A stretch of 64,000 nt of DNA from Piscinibacter defluvii. Its GTDB lineage: Bacteria; Pseudomonadota; Gammaproteobacteria; Burkholderiales; Burkholderiaceae_C. The notes below the pieces were generated by a model that saw only the letters and a list, made by a program, of their open reading frames with translations, was not told where the DNA came from and made no database searches. Both the position numbers and the translations under genes were made by a program. Below are positions 1 to 8,097 of the stretch, piece after piece. Each line of letters opens with the position of its first letter. Within the stretch, counting starts at the first letter, position 1. The DNA is taken from contig NZ_ML137199.1 in assembly GCF_004011805.1 (NCBI RefSeq), positions 64,088 to 128,087 on the forward strand, read 5' to 3'.

Positions 1-170
1 GCGGGCAGCAGCGCGCCGTCGTTGCCCTGGCGCAGCGCCTCGTTGTCGAAGGCGCGTGCGAACAGCTCCTCGACCAGCTGCGCCGAGGCACGGCCGCCGG
101 CGCCATGGTTCATGTCCACACGCCCGTGCCTGAAATCGATCGGGCGGACGTAGTCCTTCTTGATGCTCAT
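1..170 (-). CDS. hypE: HypE, [NiFe]-hydrogenase cyanide-ligand synthesis protein (N-terminal part)
   Basis: Only the first 56 or so codons are in the window; the gene continues beyond base 1. The ATG at 170-168 overlaps the hypD stop in an ATGA arrangement. The visible protein has the family's opening pattern, an RVDMNHGAGG stretch followed by a helix with LVEELF and then a GNDGALL segment that leads into the ATP-binding part. HypE dehydrates the thiocarboxamide placed on its C-terminal cysteine by HypF to thiocyanate and passes cyanide to iron on HypC-HypD. That cysteine lies outside the window. It is the last gene seen of the hox-hyp operon. Confidence 0.93.
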   Translation of the reverse strand, partial: MSIKKDYVRPIDFRHGRVDMNHGAGGRASAQLVEELFARAFDNEALRQGNDGALLP

Positions 171-1306
171 GCTGCGACGACCGGGATGTCCCGGAACCTA
201 CCGTACGAGTAGTGCGCCGCGCACGCCCCCTCCGACGACACCATGCACGAGCCCATCGGGTTCTCCGGCGTGCAGACGGTGCCGAACAGCCTGCAGTCGG
301 TCGGCTTCTTCACGCCGCGCAGGATGGCGCCGCACTCGCACTGCTTGTGGTCGGGCACGCTGCGATAGACCAGGCCGAAGCGCTTCTCGGCGTCGAAGCG
401 CTCGAAGGCCGGTCGGATCTTCAGCGCCGAGTACGGCACCTCGCCGAGCCCGCGCCACTCGAAGCTCGTGCGCAACTCGAACACCTGCGAGACGAGCGCC
501 TGCGCCGCGCGGTTGCCCTCGCGCGTGACGGCGCGGGTGAACTCGTTCTCGACCTCGGCGCGGCCGTCGTTGACCTGGCGCACCAGCATCAGGATGGCCT
601 GCATCACGTCCAGCGGCTCGAAGCCGGCGATCACGACCGGCTTGCGGTACTCGGCGGCGAAGTGTTCGTAGGGCTGGGCACCGATCACGATGCTCACGTG
701 CGCCGGGCCGACGAAGCCGTCGATCGGAACCGTGCCGTACTGGCGCACCTCGGGCGACTCGAGGATGTGCGTGATCGCGCTGGGCGTCAGCACGTGATTG
801 CACAGCACGCTGAAGTTGGGCGTGTCGTCGGCCGCGGCCTGGCGGATCACCAGCGCCGTCGGCGGCGTCGTGGTCTCGAAGCCGATGGCGAGGAACACGA
901 CCTCGCGGTCCGGGTGCCTCTTCGCGAGGCCGAGCGCATCGGCCGCGGAGTAGACCATGCGGATGTCGGCCCCGCGTGCCTTCGCGCGCATCAGCGAGAG
1001 CGACTCGGAGGCCGGCACGCGCATCACGTCGCCATAGGTACACAGGATGACACCGCGCTCGAGGGCGAGCGCGATGGCCTGGTCGATGCGGCCGATCGGC
1101 AGCACGCACACCGGGCAGCCGGGGCCGTGGATCATGCGCAGGTTGGCCGGCAGCAGCTCGGCGATGCCGTAGCGCGAGATGGCGTGGGTGTGGCCGCCGC
1201 AGAACTCCATGAAGCTGTAGCGCCGCGCCGCATCGGCCTCGGCGGCGATGCGCCTGGCGAGGCCCTGGGCGAGCGCGCCGTCGCGGAACTCGTCGACGAA
1301 CTTCAT
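167..1306 (-). CDS. hypD: HypD, Fe(CN)2CO cofactor assembly protein
   Basis: This 379-residue protein is full length for HypD. With HypC it forms the scaffold on which the Fe(CN)2CO group of [NiFe]-hydrogenase is built. Visible signatures are CGGHTHAI with Cys36, GPGCPVC with Cys64 and Cys67, and a cysteine-rich C-terminal segment from about residue 325 (CECG, DCRLFGTVC, GSC, GAC) that holds the 4Fe-4S cluster in the family. The start at 1306 is chosen because it gives the standard MKFVDEF opening; longer readings run into hypC in another frame. It overlaps hypC by four bases and hypE by three, so the three are likely translationally coupled. Confidence 0.96.
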   Translation of the reverse strand: MKFVDEFRDGALAQGLARRIAAEADAARRYSFMEFCGGHTHAISRYGIAELLPANLRMIHGPGCPVCVLPIGRIDQAIALALERGVILCTYGDVMRVPASESLSLMRAKARGADIRMVYSAADALGLAKRHPDREVVFLAIGFETTTPPTALVIRQAAADDTPNFSVLCNHVLTPSAITHILESPEVRQYGTVPIDGFVGPAHVSIVIGAQPYEHFAAEYRKPVVIAGFEPLDVMQAILMLVRQVNDGRAEVENEFTRAVTREGNRAAQALVSQVFELRTSFEWRGLGEVPYSALKIRPAFERFDAEKRFGLVYRSVPDHKQCECGAILRGVKKPTDCRLFGTVCTPENPMGSCMVSSEGACAAHYSYGRFRDIPVVAA

Positions 1307-1533
1307 GACTGCCGCTCCTGCGCCGCCATCTCGGCGAACAGGGCCAGGGTGCGCTCGGCCTCCTCGGCATCGAGCAGGCCGATCGCATGGCCGACGTGCA
1401 CGATCACGTAGTCGCCGACGCCGGCTTCGGGCGTCAGCGCCACCGAGACCGTCTTGCGTACGCCGCCGAGCTCGACCACCGCCTCCTCGGGCGGACGCCG
1501 TTCGACGATGCGGGCGGGCAGGGCGAGGCACAT
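1303..1533 (-). CDS. hypC: HypC, hydrogenase assembly chaperone
   Basis: This 76-residue HypC/HupF-family protein begins MCLALP. The Cys2 exposed after methionine removal binds the Fe(CN)2CO intermediate and the hydrogenase large-subunit precursor in this family. The start at 1533 is fixed by that motif; the open frame continues 15 codons upstream, but those residues are unrelated. The gene follows hypF by one base and overlaps hypD by four, as expected for partners that form a HypC-HypD complex. The operon also contains a paralogue, hoxL, so two chaperones of this fold are present, as in Cupriavidus. Confidence 0.95.
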   Translation of the reverse strand: MCLALPARIVERRPPEEAVVELGGVRKTVSVALTPEAGVGDYVIVHVGHAIGLLDAEEAERTLALFAEMAAQERQS

Positions 1534-1534
1534 G

Positions 1535-2689
1535 TCAGTGGGTCTCCAGGGATGCGACGGATTCGGCGGCGCTCGCATCGCTCACGCTGCAGGCCGCCAC
1601 CCAGGCCTGGCCGAGCGCGAGGCCGGCATCGCCGCAGGGCACGACCAGCGGCGCGTGCACGGCCAGGCCGCTGCGTTTCAGCAGCAGGGCGAGCCGCTCG
1701 CGCAGCACGCGGTTGAGGAAACACCCGCCGCCGAACACGACGTGTTCGACACCGCGGGCGGCGGCCTGCGTGGCCGCGACCTCGGCAAGGCCCTCGGCCA
1801 GCGCAAGGTGGAAGCGCAGCGCCGCACGCTCGCGCGCCGCCGGCTCGTCCGGCACCTCGAACAGCGACGCGACCAGGGCATGCAGGTCGAGGGTCGGCGC
1901 GGGCAGCGTCGGTTCGTCGCCCCGCGCCAGCGCCGCGGCGGCAAGCTTCTCGAGAGCGATCGCCGCCTCGGCCTCGGTCGACTGGCGCACCGAGAGACCG
2001 AGTGCGCCGGCTGCGGCATCGAACCAGCGGCCCGCGCCGCTCGTGGCCGGGCAGTTCAGCCCGCGCTGCAGCATGGTGTGCAGCGTTCGTGCCGCCTGCG
2101 TGCCGACCACGGGGCCGAAGCGCGGCTCGATCTCGGCGCCGCGGCCCTGCGCGTGCAGCACCGCCGCCGCCAGCCGCCAGGGTTCGCGCGCCGCGACGTC
2201 GCCGCCGGGCAGGCGCAAGGGCGCGAGGTGCGCGACCCGTTCCCAGCGCTGCGCTTCGTGCCCGCCGCCGACCCAGAGGATCTCGCCGCCCCAGGCCGTG
2301 CCGTCGCTGCCGAGGCCGACACCATCGAGTGCGATGCCGATCACCGGCCGCACCAGGCCTTGCTCGGCGATCACCGCGGCGATGTGCGCATGGTGGTGCT
2401 GCACGCCGATCGCCGGCACGCCGAGCCGCTCGGCCAGCGCGGCCGCGAGCCGGGTGCTGTGGAAGTCCGGGTGCAGGTCGTGCGCGACGGCACGCACGCC
2501 GCCCTGCGCGAGCAGCCCGTCGGCCGAGCGCTCCAGCGTGGCGCAGGCCGCCGCCTCGCCGAGATCGCCGTGCTCGGCCGACCACGTGACGCGCGCTCCG
2601 TCCAGCCGCGCCGCGCGGTTCTTCAGCCAGGCGCCGCAGGCCAGCACCGGCGCGGCGGCGGCGGCACGCGGCAGCACGAGCGCGTTCAT
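1535..2689 (-). CDS. hypF: HypF, short form with only the Kae1-like carbamoyl-transfer domain
   Basis: This is a 384-residue protein, about half the usual 750 residues of HypF. It matches only the C-terminal Kae1/TsaD-like domain. Visible features are the metal-binding HHHAH at 98-102, the [16 protein letters not shown] segment near 121-136 and a FGGGCFLNR segment near the C-terminus. The acylphosphatase, zinc-finger and YrdC-like domains are absent. The reading frame stays open upstream, but it overlies hypB and its translation is not HypF-like. The ATG at 2689 makes an ATGA overlap with hypB. The short HypF1 of Cupriavidus necator sits at the same operon position, so this looks like a conserved variant and not recent damage. 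Carbamoyl-adenylate formation may need a full-length HypF elsewhere. Confidence 0.9.
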   Translation of the reverse strand: MNALVLPRAAAAAPVLACGAWLKNRAARLDGARVTWSAEHGDLGEAAACATLERSADGLLAQGGVRAVAHDLHPDFHSTRLAAALAERLGVPAIGVQHHHAHIAAVIAEQGLVRPVIGIALDGVGLGSDGTAWGGEILWVGGGHEAQRWERVAHLAPLRLPGGDVAAREPWRLAAAVLHAQGRGAEIEPRFGPVVGTQAARTLHTMLQRGLNCPATSGAGRWFDAAAGALGLSVRQSTEAEAAIALEKLAAAALARGDEPTLPAPTLDLHALVASLFEVPDEPAARERAALRFHLALAEGLAEVAATQAAARGVEHVVFGGGCFLNRVLRERLALLLKRSGLAVHAPLVVPCGDAGLALGQAWVAACSVSDASAAESVASLETH

Positions 2690-3534
2690 GCGGCCGGGTG
2701 CGCTGGGGGGTGCATCAGCCACTCGACCCAGGCGTCCAGCCCGGCACCGGTCCTGGCCGAGACCAGCAGCACCTCGATGCTGGGGTTCACCCGCTGCGCG
2801 TAGGCGATGCACTTCGGCACGTCGAAGTCGAGGTGTGGCAGCAGGTCGATCTTGTTCAGCACCATCAGCTTCGCGGCGGCGAACATGTCGGGGTACTTCA
2901 GCGGCTTGTCCTCGCCCTCGGTCACCGAGAGGATCGCGACCTTGGCGGCCTCGCCCAGGTCCCACATCGCGGGGCAGACGAGGTTGCCGACGTTCTCGAT
3001 GAAGAGCAGGGATTGCGCGTGCGCATGGTCGTGGGCGTGTTCGTCGCCGTGGTGCTGGTGCCCATGCAGATCGAGCCGCGCGAAGGCCTCCGCCACCATC
3101 TGCGCATCGAGGTGGCAGCCTTTGCCGGTGTTGACCTGGATCGCGCTCGCGCCGGTGGCGCGGATGCGGTCGGCGTCGTTCGAGGTCTGCTGGTCGCCCT
3201 CGATCACCGCCAGCGGCAGCGCGCTCGCGTGGCGCTTCAGGTGCTCGATGGTGGCGCACAGCAGGGTGGTCTTGCCCGAGCCGGGGCTGGAGACGAGGTT
3301 GTAGGCCGTCACGCCATGCGCGGCGAAGTGCGCCCGGTTGGCGGCGGCGATCGTGTTGTTCGCGCCCAGCACGTCGGCCTCGAGCTTGATCGCGCGGGCC
3401 TGGCTCATGCCCGGCACCGACACCTTGGCGGCACCGGCGCCGAAGTGCAGGTCGCCGGTCTTCGTGTCCACCGCGACGTGCGCGTGCTCGGGGTGGGTGG
3501 CGGTGGGGTTGGCGCAGCCGCAGACGACACACAT
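2686..3534 (-). CDS. hypB: HypB, nickel-insertion GTPase with an internal His-rich loop
   Basis: This 282-residue GTPase helps deliver nickel to the hydrogenase large subunit together with HypA. Visible parts are the N-terminal CVVCGC nickel motif (residues 2-7), the P-loop GSGKTT at 85-90, the metal-site Cys140-His141 and Cys187, and NKID at 227-230. The odd feature is a histidine-rich stretch at about 157-173, inside the G domain between the metal motif and LLFIENVGN; in many HypB proteins the His-rich tract lies near the N-terminus instead. It may store nickel or zinc. The gene lies 13 bases after hypA and overlaps hypF. Confidence 0.95.
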   Translation of the reverse strand: MCVVCGCANPTATHPEHAHVAVDTKTGDLHFGAGAAKVSVPGMSQARAIKLEADVLGANNTIAAANRAHFAAHGVTAYNLVSSPGSGKTTLLCATIEHLKRHASALPLAVIEGDQQTSNDADRIRATGASAIQVNTGKGCHLDAQMVAEAFARLDLHGHQHHGDEHAHDHAHAQSLLFIENVGNLVCPAMWDLGEAAKVAILSVTEGEDKPLKYPDMFAAAKLMVLNKIDLLPHLDFDVPKCIAYAQRVNPSIEVLLVSARTGAGLDAWVEWLMHPPAHPAA

Positions 3535-3547
3535 GCTCGCCTCTCCT

Positions 3548-3895
3548 TCAATCGTCGTGGACCAGCAGGTCGAGCACCTTCAGCTCGGTGCCGCCGGTGG
3601 GTTGGATCTGGTGCCCGCCGCAGCGCGGGCAGGCGTCGGTGCGCGACGCGATCTCGATGCTGCAGGCGCAGCGCAGGCACCAGGCCTGGCCGGGCGGCTG
3701 CTCGATCTCGATGGTCGCACCGGCCAGGCAGGTGCCGGGCGTGATCGCGTCGAGCGCGAAGCGCAGCGCGCCGACCTCGACGCCCGAGAGGGCCCCCGCC
3801 TCGAGCCGCAGCGACGAGACACGCGCAAAGTGCTCGCGCGCGGCTGCGTCCTCGACCAGCTTGAGGATGCCGCCGGCCAGGCTCAGCTCATGCAT
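3548..3895 (-). CDS. hypA: HypA, nickel metallochaperone
   Basis: This 115-residue protein starts MHEL, with His2 as the nickel ligand known for the family. A zinc site of two CxxC pairs is seen at Cys73/Cys76 and Cys89/Cys92. It works with HypB to insert nickel into the hydrogenase active site. The ATG at 3895 is chosen because it gives the invariant MHELSL opening; the longer open frame upstream runs through hoxV in another frame. The gene overlaps the end of hoxV by eight bases and starts the hyp part of the operon. Confidence 0.96.
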   Translation of the reverse strand: MHELSLAGGILKLVEDAAAREHFARVSSLRLEAGALSGVEVGALRFALDAITPGTCLAGATIEIEQPPGQAWCLRCACSIEIASRTDACPRCGGHQIQPTGGTELKVLDLLVHDD

Positions 3896-4964
3896 GGGCC
3901 GGCTCCGGCGTCGCCACGACGAACTCGACGCAGGGATCGAAGGCCACCGCGGCGCGCGCGGCCTGGGCGGCGCGATCGCCCTCGGGCAATGCGGCAAGCG
4001 TGCGTGCCAGCACGCCCTCGGGGTGGAAGTTCCACTCGGTCGGTGCCAGCACCGCGGCGCTGCGCACGCAGCCCGCGTCGTCGAGCTGCACGTGGTGCAC
4101 GAGCAGGCCACGCGCCATCTCGGTCCAGGCGATGCCTTCGCCGCGGGCCAGCGGCAGCGCGCCTTCGGCCAGCCAGTCGTGGCCGTCCGGGGCCGCGAGC
4201 TGCAGCAGATCGACGAGGCGGGCCGTCAGGCGCATCCAGCCATTGTGCAGGCGGGGGCGCACGCGGGAATTGATCCGCGTCCAGGGGCCGGTCTCGGCCG
4301 GCTGTCCGAGCCAGTCGGGCCGCGCGCAGAAGTCCGGCTGCTCGGCGATGCGGCGGGCGAGTTGCGGCAACGTGGCCAGCGGCTGCTCGAGCAGCGGCAG
4401 GGGGGCCTGCGGCGTCGCGAGCCGGCGCAGCGCGTCGGCCTGGCTGCGCAGCAGGCGGGCCGGCGGGGTGTCGACCGCGTGGCACCAGTGCAGCGGCCAG
4501 TCGGCCGGATCGTCGGCCCAGCGCTGCAGCCAGTCGCCGACCGTGCCACCGAGCCAGTGCTGCGCCAGCCAGGCGGGCAGGGCCGCCAGGCGCTGATCGG
4601 TCACCGGCCCCGGCTCGAACAGCGGGCAGCCGCGCAGGGCGTCGGCCGTGTCGATCACCGGCGCGCCGGGCAGCAGGCGCGGCCCGTCGTAGGCCAGCCG
4701 CAGCAGCTGGTCGCGCGCGGTGGCCGCGCGCAGCGCCTGGCGCTGCGCCGCGTCCGGCAGCGCCGCCGCGCCGCGCGCCGCGGCCACGGCACCTGCGGCG
4801 GTGTGGCGGTGCGCGTGGCCGCACAGCGTGAACAGCGCGCCCAGCAGGCCGGGCAGCTCGTCGGCGCGGCGCCCGCGGGCGAGGCGTGGCGCGAGCAGAG
4901 GCCGCTCGTTGACGACCGTCGGCGGCGGTCCGCCCGGGCGCAGCAGCACGCGGCCGGGGGTCAC
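3888..4964 (-). CDS. hoxV: HoxV/HupK-type [NiFe]-hydrogenase maturation protein
   Basis: A 358-residue protein at the hoxV/hupK position, between the HybE-like gene and hypA. The family is a remote relative of the hydrogenase large subunit and is thought to act as a scaffold during cofactor insertion. Near the C-terminus the protein keeps a DPC sequence (FDPCVEFV) that resembles the second cysteine motif of the large subunit but lacks the second cysteine. The chosen start is the GTG at 4964, which overlaps the preceding stop as GTGA; the ORF stays open upstream but reads low-complexity arginine-rich sequence. Assignment rests mainly on position and the C-terminal motif. Confidence 0.82.
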   Translation of the reverse strand: MTPGRVLLRPGGPPPTVVNERPLLAPRLARGRRADELPGLLGALFTLCGHAHRHTAAGAVAAARGAAALPDAAQRQALRAATARDQLLRLAYDGPRLLPGAPVIDTADALRGCPLFEPGPVTDQRLAALPAWLAQHWLGGTVGDWLQRWADDPADWPLHWCHAVDTPPARLLRSQADALRRLATPQAPLPLLEQPLATLPQLARRIAEQPDFCARPDWLGQPAETGPWTRINSRVRPRLHNGWMRLTARLVDLLQLAAPDGHDWLAEGALPLARGEGIAWTEMARGLLVHHVQLDDAGCVRSAAVLAPTEWNFHPEGVLARTLAALPEGDRAAQAARAAVAFDPCVEFVVATPEPAHA

Positions 4965-5431
4965 GGCCGCCCCTCGCGCCGGCCGAGCAGGAAGCCGCGC
5001 CGCGCCGGCTGCTCGGGCGGCCGCGTCGCGGGCCGGCCGCGCAGGTGCACGAGCACGGCACGCGCGGTGGCGACGGCCGCTTCCTGATCGGCGAACTCGT
5101 GCATCGGCGAGAACAGCGAACAGGCCTCGAAGGGCCCGAGCGCCGCCTCGTGCGCGCCGATGAAGTCGAAGGTGCACGGGCCGAGCGTGCGCGGCGCGGT
5201 CTCGCCGGGCGCGAGCGTCTCCACGCCCGGCGCGAGCGGCAGGCGCAGCAGGTTCATGAACCAGGGGGTCACCAGCACACCGGTGGCCAGGCCCTCGCCA
5301 GGCGCCGCCTCGAAATCCACCGCCTGCACCACGAGCGCCGGGTTCAGCATCGGCAGCCCGCGCAGCCGCTCGCGCTCGATCGTGCGGAAGCAGCGTTCGA
5401 GCAGGGCGAGCCGCGCGGCCAGCAGGTTCAC
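4961..5431 (-). CDS. hoxT: HoxT/HupJ, HybE-family hydrogenase assembly chaperone
   Basis: A 156-residue HybE-family protein. Family-typical stretches are LNPALVVQAVDFE, GVLVTPWFMNLLRLP and FGPFEACSLFSPMHEFADQ-like sequence ending in a charged tail. HybE-type proteins act late in maturation, probably as proofreading chaperones that hold the small or large subunit before Tat export. The start is a GTG at 5431 that overlaps the hoxR stop as GTGA, and its own stop overlaps the hoxV GTG in the same way, so hoxR-hoxT-hoxV should be translationally coupled. Confidence 0.88.
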   Translation of the reverse strand: MNLLAARLALLERCFRTIERERLRGLPMLNPALVVQAVDFEAAPGEGLATGVLVTPWFMNLLRLPLAPGVETLAPGETAPRTLGPCTFDFIGAHEAALGPFEACSLFSPMHEFADQEAAVATARAVLVHLRGRPATRPPEQPARRGFLLGRREGRP

Positions 5432-5646
5432 GTGTTCTCCGTCAGCACCATGAACTGTTCAGCGTCCCCGTCGCACTGCGGGCAGCGCCAGTGCGCGGGC
5501 AGCGCTGCGAACGGCGTGCCGGGCGCGATCTGCCAGACCGGATCGCCGAGCGCGGGATCGTAGACCCACCAGCAGATCTTGCACTCCAGGCGCGCCTGTG
5601 CCGGCAGGCGCGCCGCGTCGCCGAGGTAGGAACCCTCGAACGTCAT
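5428..5646 (-). CDS. hoxR: HoxR/HupI rubredoxin
   Basis: A 72-residue rubredoxin with both iron-binding CxxC knuckles: CKIC at 22-25 and CPQC at 55-58, with WWVYDP and GDP loops between. Hydrogenase-operon rubredoxins are linked to maturation or protection of the enzyme at higher oxygen. The ATG at 5646 lies exactly at the edge of an intergenic repeat, so the repeat supplies the ribosome-binding region (a GAGGGGC stretch). The reading frame continues upstream through the repeat into hoxQ without family similarity. Confidence 0.93.
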   Translation of the reverse strand: MTFEGSYLGDAARLPAQARLECKICWWVYDPALGDPVWQIAPGTPFAALPAHWRCPQCDGDAEQFMVLTENT

Positions 5647-5728
5647 GACAGCCCCTCGCCCGGCGAGTACGCCGGTCGATCCCCCGAGGGGATTCGGGCC
5701 GGCTTGGGGCGGCCCGGCGCTCGGCCCG
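5644..5728. repeat. Structured intra-operon repeat, copy A (hoxQ-hoxR gap)
   Basis: About 85 bases nearly identical to 7050-7136. It fills the whole gap between the hoxQ stop and the hoxR start codon, and ends in the start codon and its upstream purine stretch. Three inverted repeats are visible: CCGGCG...CGCCGG with a four-base loop, ATCCCC-CGA-GGGGAT, and GGGCCG...CGGCCC. In copy B the first stem reads CCGACG...CGTCGG, so both sides changed together, which argues that the folded RNA (or the symmetric DNA) is what is kept. Confidence 0.85.
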
Positions 5729-6604
5729 TCACGCCGGCTCCAGCCACTGCAGCACCTCGGCCAGGCGCTCGGCGCTGTCGGCCAGGTCCTCGGGCGCGGC
5801 GCGGGCCACCGCGGGCAGCGCACCGACCTCGATGGTGTTGAGGATCACCACGTCCTGGGAGTTGTAGAAGACCACGCGCCAGGTGTGCGGCACCAGCGCG
5901 TTGGTGATGCGGCAGTTGCCGTAGCCGCGCGAGAGCAGCAGCACGCGGCCGGTGCCGAGCTGGTGGTCGATGTGCGCGATGTCCTCCGGTGCCAGCGGCA
6001 GCAGCGTCAGGTTGACCACGTGCGCCGGGTCGCCCGGCTGCCAGCGCGCGCGCTGGTCGGCCAGCTCCACCAGCAGCGGCGGCACGTTGACACATTCCGG
6101 CGGCACCGGCGGCAGCGCGCCGCGCGTGGCGGCGCTGTCCTCGGCCGCCGCGGCGACCAGCGCGGCCGGCACCGCGCCGACCTCGACATGGTCACTCGTG
6201 GCGCCATCGTCCTCGACCGAGCGCACACGCCAGACACCGGCGAACACCGATTCCTGCACCCGCACGCGGGCCGCGTCGGCATCGACCGCGCGCAGCCCGG
6301 GGCGCGCCAGCACCTGCGCCGCGACCTCGCCTTCGCCGAGCACCTGGTCGAGCAGACGGCGGTCCTCGTCCGACAGCGCGAACAGCGGAATGCGTTCCGG
6401 CCGGCCGGCGCGCAGCGCGGTCAGCACCTGGCCGAGCACGGCGCGGGTGCCGGCATGGCCGGCGAGCTCCTCGGGCTCGGGCAGCACCGGCGCCCGGTAG
6501 GTGTCCATGCCCGAGGGCATGGTGATGTACTCGAGCGTCTCGTCCTCGGGCTGGCTGCCGGGGCCGACGGCGACGACGGGGATCGGGAAGGGGCGGGGGT
6601 TCAT
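5729..6604 (-). CDS. hoxQ: HoxQ/HupH hydrogenase maturation protein
   Basis: A 291-residue protein of the HupH/HyaF family. Recognisable parts are the N-terminal region with MPSGMDTYRAPVLPEPEE, a central VFAGVWRV segment, NVPPLLVELADQRARW and a C-terminal GYGNCRITNALVPHTWRVVFYNSQD-like region that is the best conserved part of the family. These proteins assist small-subunit maturation, including FeS cluster handling, and bind the small subunit before Tat export. It follows hoxO by 13 bases and is followed by repeat copy A. Confidence 0.92.
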   Translation of the reverse strand: MNPRPFPIPVVAVGPGSQPEDETLEYITMPSGMDTYRAPVLPEPEELAGHAGTRAVLGQVLTALRAGRPERIPLFALSDEDRRLLDQVLGEGEVAAQVLARPGLRAVDADAARVRVQESVFAGVWRVRSVEDDGATSDHVEVGAVPAALVAAAAEDSAATRGALPPVPPECVNVPPLLVELADQRARWQPGDPAHVVNLTLLPLAPEDIAHIDHQLGTGRVLLLSRGYGNCRITNALVPHTWRVVFYNSQDVVILNTIEVGALPAVARAAPEDLADSAERLAEVLQWLEPA

Positions 6605-6617
6605 GTCGGTCCTCGGC

Positions 6618-7052
6618 TCAGTGGCAGGAGGAGGTTGCTGCCGGGCCGACCAGCGCGATCGGCGGCCGCGTGGTCGGTGCGGCGAGCGCGGCCGCCACGC
6701 GTTCGACGAACACGCCCCAGTCGTGCATGCCGGCCAGCGTGGTCACGTAGCGGCCGTCGCGCACGAACACCAGCGCGGGCCAGCGCTGGTTGCCGTAGCG
6801 CCTGGCGACGGCCTCCTGATCGTCGCGTGCCACCACGCCGATGCGGAACGCGCCGCCCGCCGCCGCGCGCAACTCGGGCAGCACCACCGCCACGTCCAGG
6901 CCCTCGGGGAACTGCACCGGGTCGCCGGACAGGAACAGTACCTGGTCGCCGGGATGCTCGAGGAACCCGGGCAGGCCGGCCTCGTCGACGGGCACGACCG
7001 CGTCGCGCTCGAGCAGGCGGCGGATCACGGGGGGCAGGGTGTCGGTGCTCAT
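6618..7052 (-). CDS. hoxO: HoxO/HupG, thioredoxin-like hydrogenase accessory protein
   Basis: A 144-residue member of the HupG/HyaE family: a thioredoxin fold without the redox CxxC. The pattern DQVLFLSGDP, DVAVVLPEL, RIGVVARDDQEAVARRYGNQRWPALVFVRDG matches the family core. HyaE-type proteins bind the Tat signal peptide of the small subunit as chaperones. The start at 7052 is the codon supplied at the edge of repeat copy B; the longer open frame upstream reads through hoxL out of frame. It should act together with HoxQ on HoxK. Confidence 0.88.
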   Translation of the reverse strand: MSTDTLPPVIRRLLERDAVVPVDEAGLPGFLEHPGDQVLFLSGDPVQFPEGLDVAVVLPELRAAAGGAFRIGVVARDDQEAVARRYGNQRWPALVFVRDGRYVTTLAGMHDWGVFVERVAAALAAPTTRPPIALVGPAATSSCH

Positions 7053-7136
7053 GACAGCCCCTCGTCCGACGGGTACGTCGGCCGATCCCCCGAGGGGATG
7101 CGGGCCGGCTGGGGAGCGGCCCGGCGCTCGGCCCGC
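7050..7136. repeat. Structured intra-operon repeat, copy B (hoxL-hoxO gap)
   Basis: Second copy of the element at 5644-5728, in the same orientation and again ending exactly at a downstream start codon (hoxO). It keeps the ATCCCC-CGA-GGGGAT and GGGCCG...CGGCCC arms unchanged and shows a paired substitution in the first hairpin (CCGACG...CGTCGG, against CCGGCG...CGCCGG in copy A). A further 25 bases of non-repeat sequence separate it from the hoxL stop. Confidence 0.85.
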
Positions 7137-7161
7137 CATGCCCAGGTTGATACAGGGTGTC

Positions 7162-7473
7162 TCATGTCGCTTGTCCGGTGAGGGCCGCGAGTGCGGCGGG
7201 ATCCATGCGCGAGGGCAGCTCGAAGTCGGCATCGAAGCCGGGGTCGCCGGCGCCGAGCAGCGCGCCCTGCACCTGATCGAGCAGGGCGTTGACCTCGGCG
7301 GCGCGCGCGGCGTCGATGCGTTCGCGCGCGCTGTCGAGGAACACGAGCAGCCAGTCGCCGCGCTCGACCGCGCCGACCAGCGCGGTGCTGACACGCCGCC
7401 GTTCGCCGCGGGCGGCCACCCAGGCGTGGCCGGGTTCGGGGTGATCGACCTGCATCGGGATCGCGATGCACAT
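7162..7473 (-). CDS. hoxL: HoxL/HupF, HypC-like chaperone specific to the hydrogenase large subunit
   Basis: A 103-residue HypC/HupF-family protein starting MCIAIP, with the cysteine at position 2 that carries the iron intermediate in HypC. It is longer than HypC at the C-terminus (acidic, ELPSRMDPAALAAL), as usual for HupF/HoxL. In Cupriavidus, HoxL is dedicated to the membrane-bound hydrogenase large subunit and is important for assembly in air. It begins two bases after the hoxM stop and is followed by repeat copy B. Confidence 0.93.
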   Translation of the reverse strand: MCIAIPMQVDHPEPGHAWVAARGERRRVSTALVGAVERGDWLLVFLDSARERIDAARAAEVNALLDQVQGALLGAGDPGFDADFELPSRMDPAALAALTGQAT

Positions 7474-7475
7474 GG

Positions 7476-8093
7476 TCAGGGCTGCAGCAGGAAACGTTCG
7501 TCGCCGATCCGGCAGGCCTGCGCGGCCGAGGGCCGCCCGGCCTCGTAGCCCTCGATCGCGAGGGTGCGCACCGTCACCGCCTCGTCGCCGCCGGGCGGGG
7601 CGAGCCGCGGCACCGGCTTGGCGCCCCAGGCGCGCAGGCGGTCCACGCCGAGCGCGAGCGCATCCTCCAACGCGGTGCGCACCGCCGGCCGCAGGCTGCC
7701 GCCGAAGTCCTCGATCTCCTGCGGCTGGCAGCCGATCAGCAGCACCCGCTCGGGGAACTTCTCGGTCAGCTGCGCCAGCATCAGCACCTCCTGGAAGCCG
7801 GTCTGGTGCAGGCTCATCTTCTTCGCGCCCATGAAACGCGGCACCGCGTCGTCCTCGATCAGCTTGAGCGTGCCGGGCTCGAGGCCGTAGTCGATCGCGT
7901 CGAAGATCAGCAGCTTCGTCGCCGCCTGCACGTGCTGGATCAGGTACAGGCCCTGCGTGCCGCCGTCGACCAGCTGCACCGGCTCGCCGCCTTCGAAGGC
8001 CCAGCGCTGCTGCAGCGCCTCGACGCAGCGCACGCCGAAACCCTCGTCGGCCCAGAGCACGTTGCCGATGCCGAGAACAACGATGGTGCCCAT
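7476..8093 (-). CDS. hoxM: HoxM/HupD, hydrogenase maturation endopeptidase
   Basis: A 205-residue nickel-dependent endopeptidase of the HyaD/HybD family that removes the C-terminal peptide of the large subunit after nickel is inserted. The opening VVLGIGNVLWADEGFGVR is typical, and the three expected nickel ligands are in place: Glu17, Asp65 and His96. Its substrate is HoxG, whose DPCLACSTH site leaves a predicted 15-residue peptide. The gene starts four bases after the hoxZ stop. Confidence 0.95.
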   Translation of the reverse strand: MGTIVVLGIGNVLWADEGFGVRCVEALQQRWAFEGGEPVQLVDGGTQGLYLIQHVQAATKLLIFDAIDYGLEPGTLKLIEDDAVPRFMGAKKMSLHQTGFQEVLMLAQLTEKFPERVLLIGCQPQEIEDFGGSLRPAVRTALEDALALGVDRLRAWGAKPVPRLAPPGGDEAVTVRTLAIEGYEAGRPSAAQACRIGDERFLLQP

Positions 8094-8097
8094 GGCC

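Noticed and set aside
1535-3532. A possible HypB-HypF fusion or long HypF
   Set aside because: The upstream half overlies hypB in a different frame and shows no acylphosphatase, zinc-finger or YrdC sequence.
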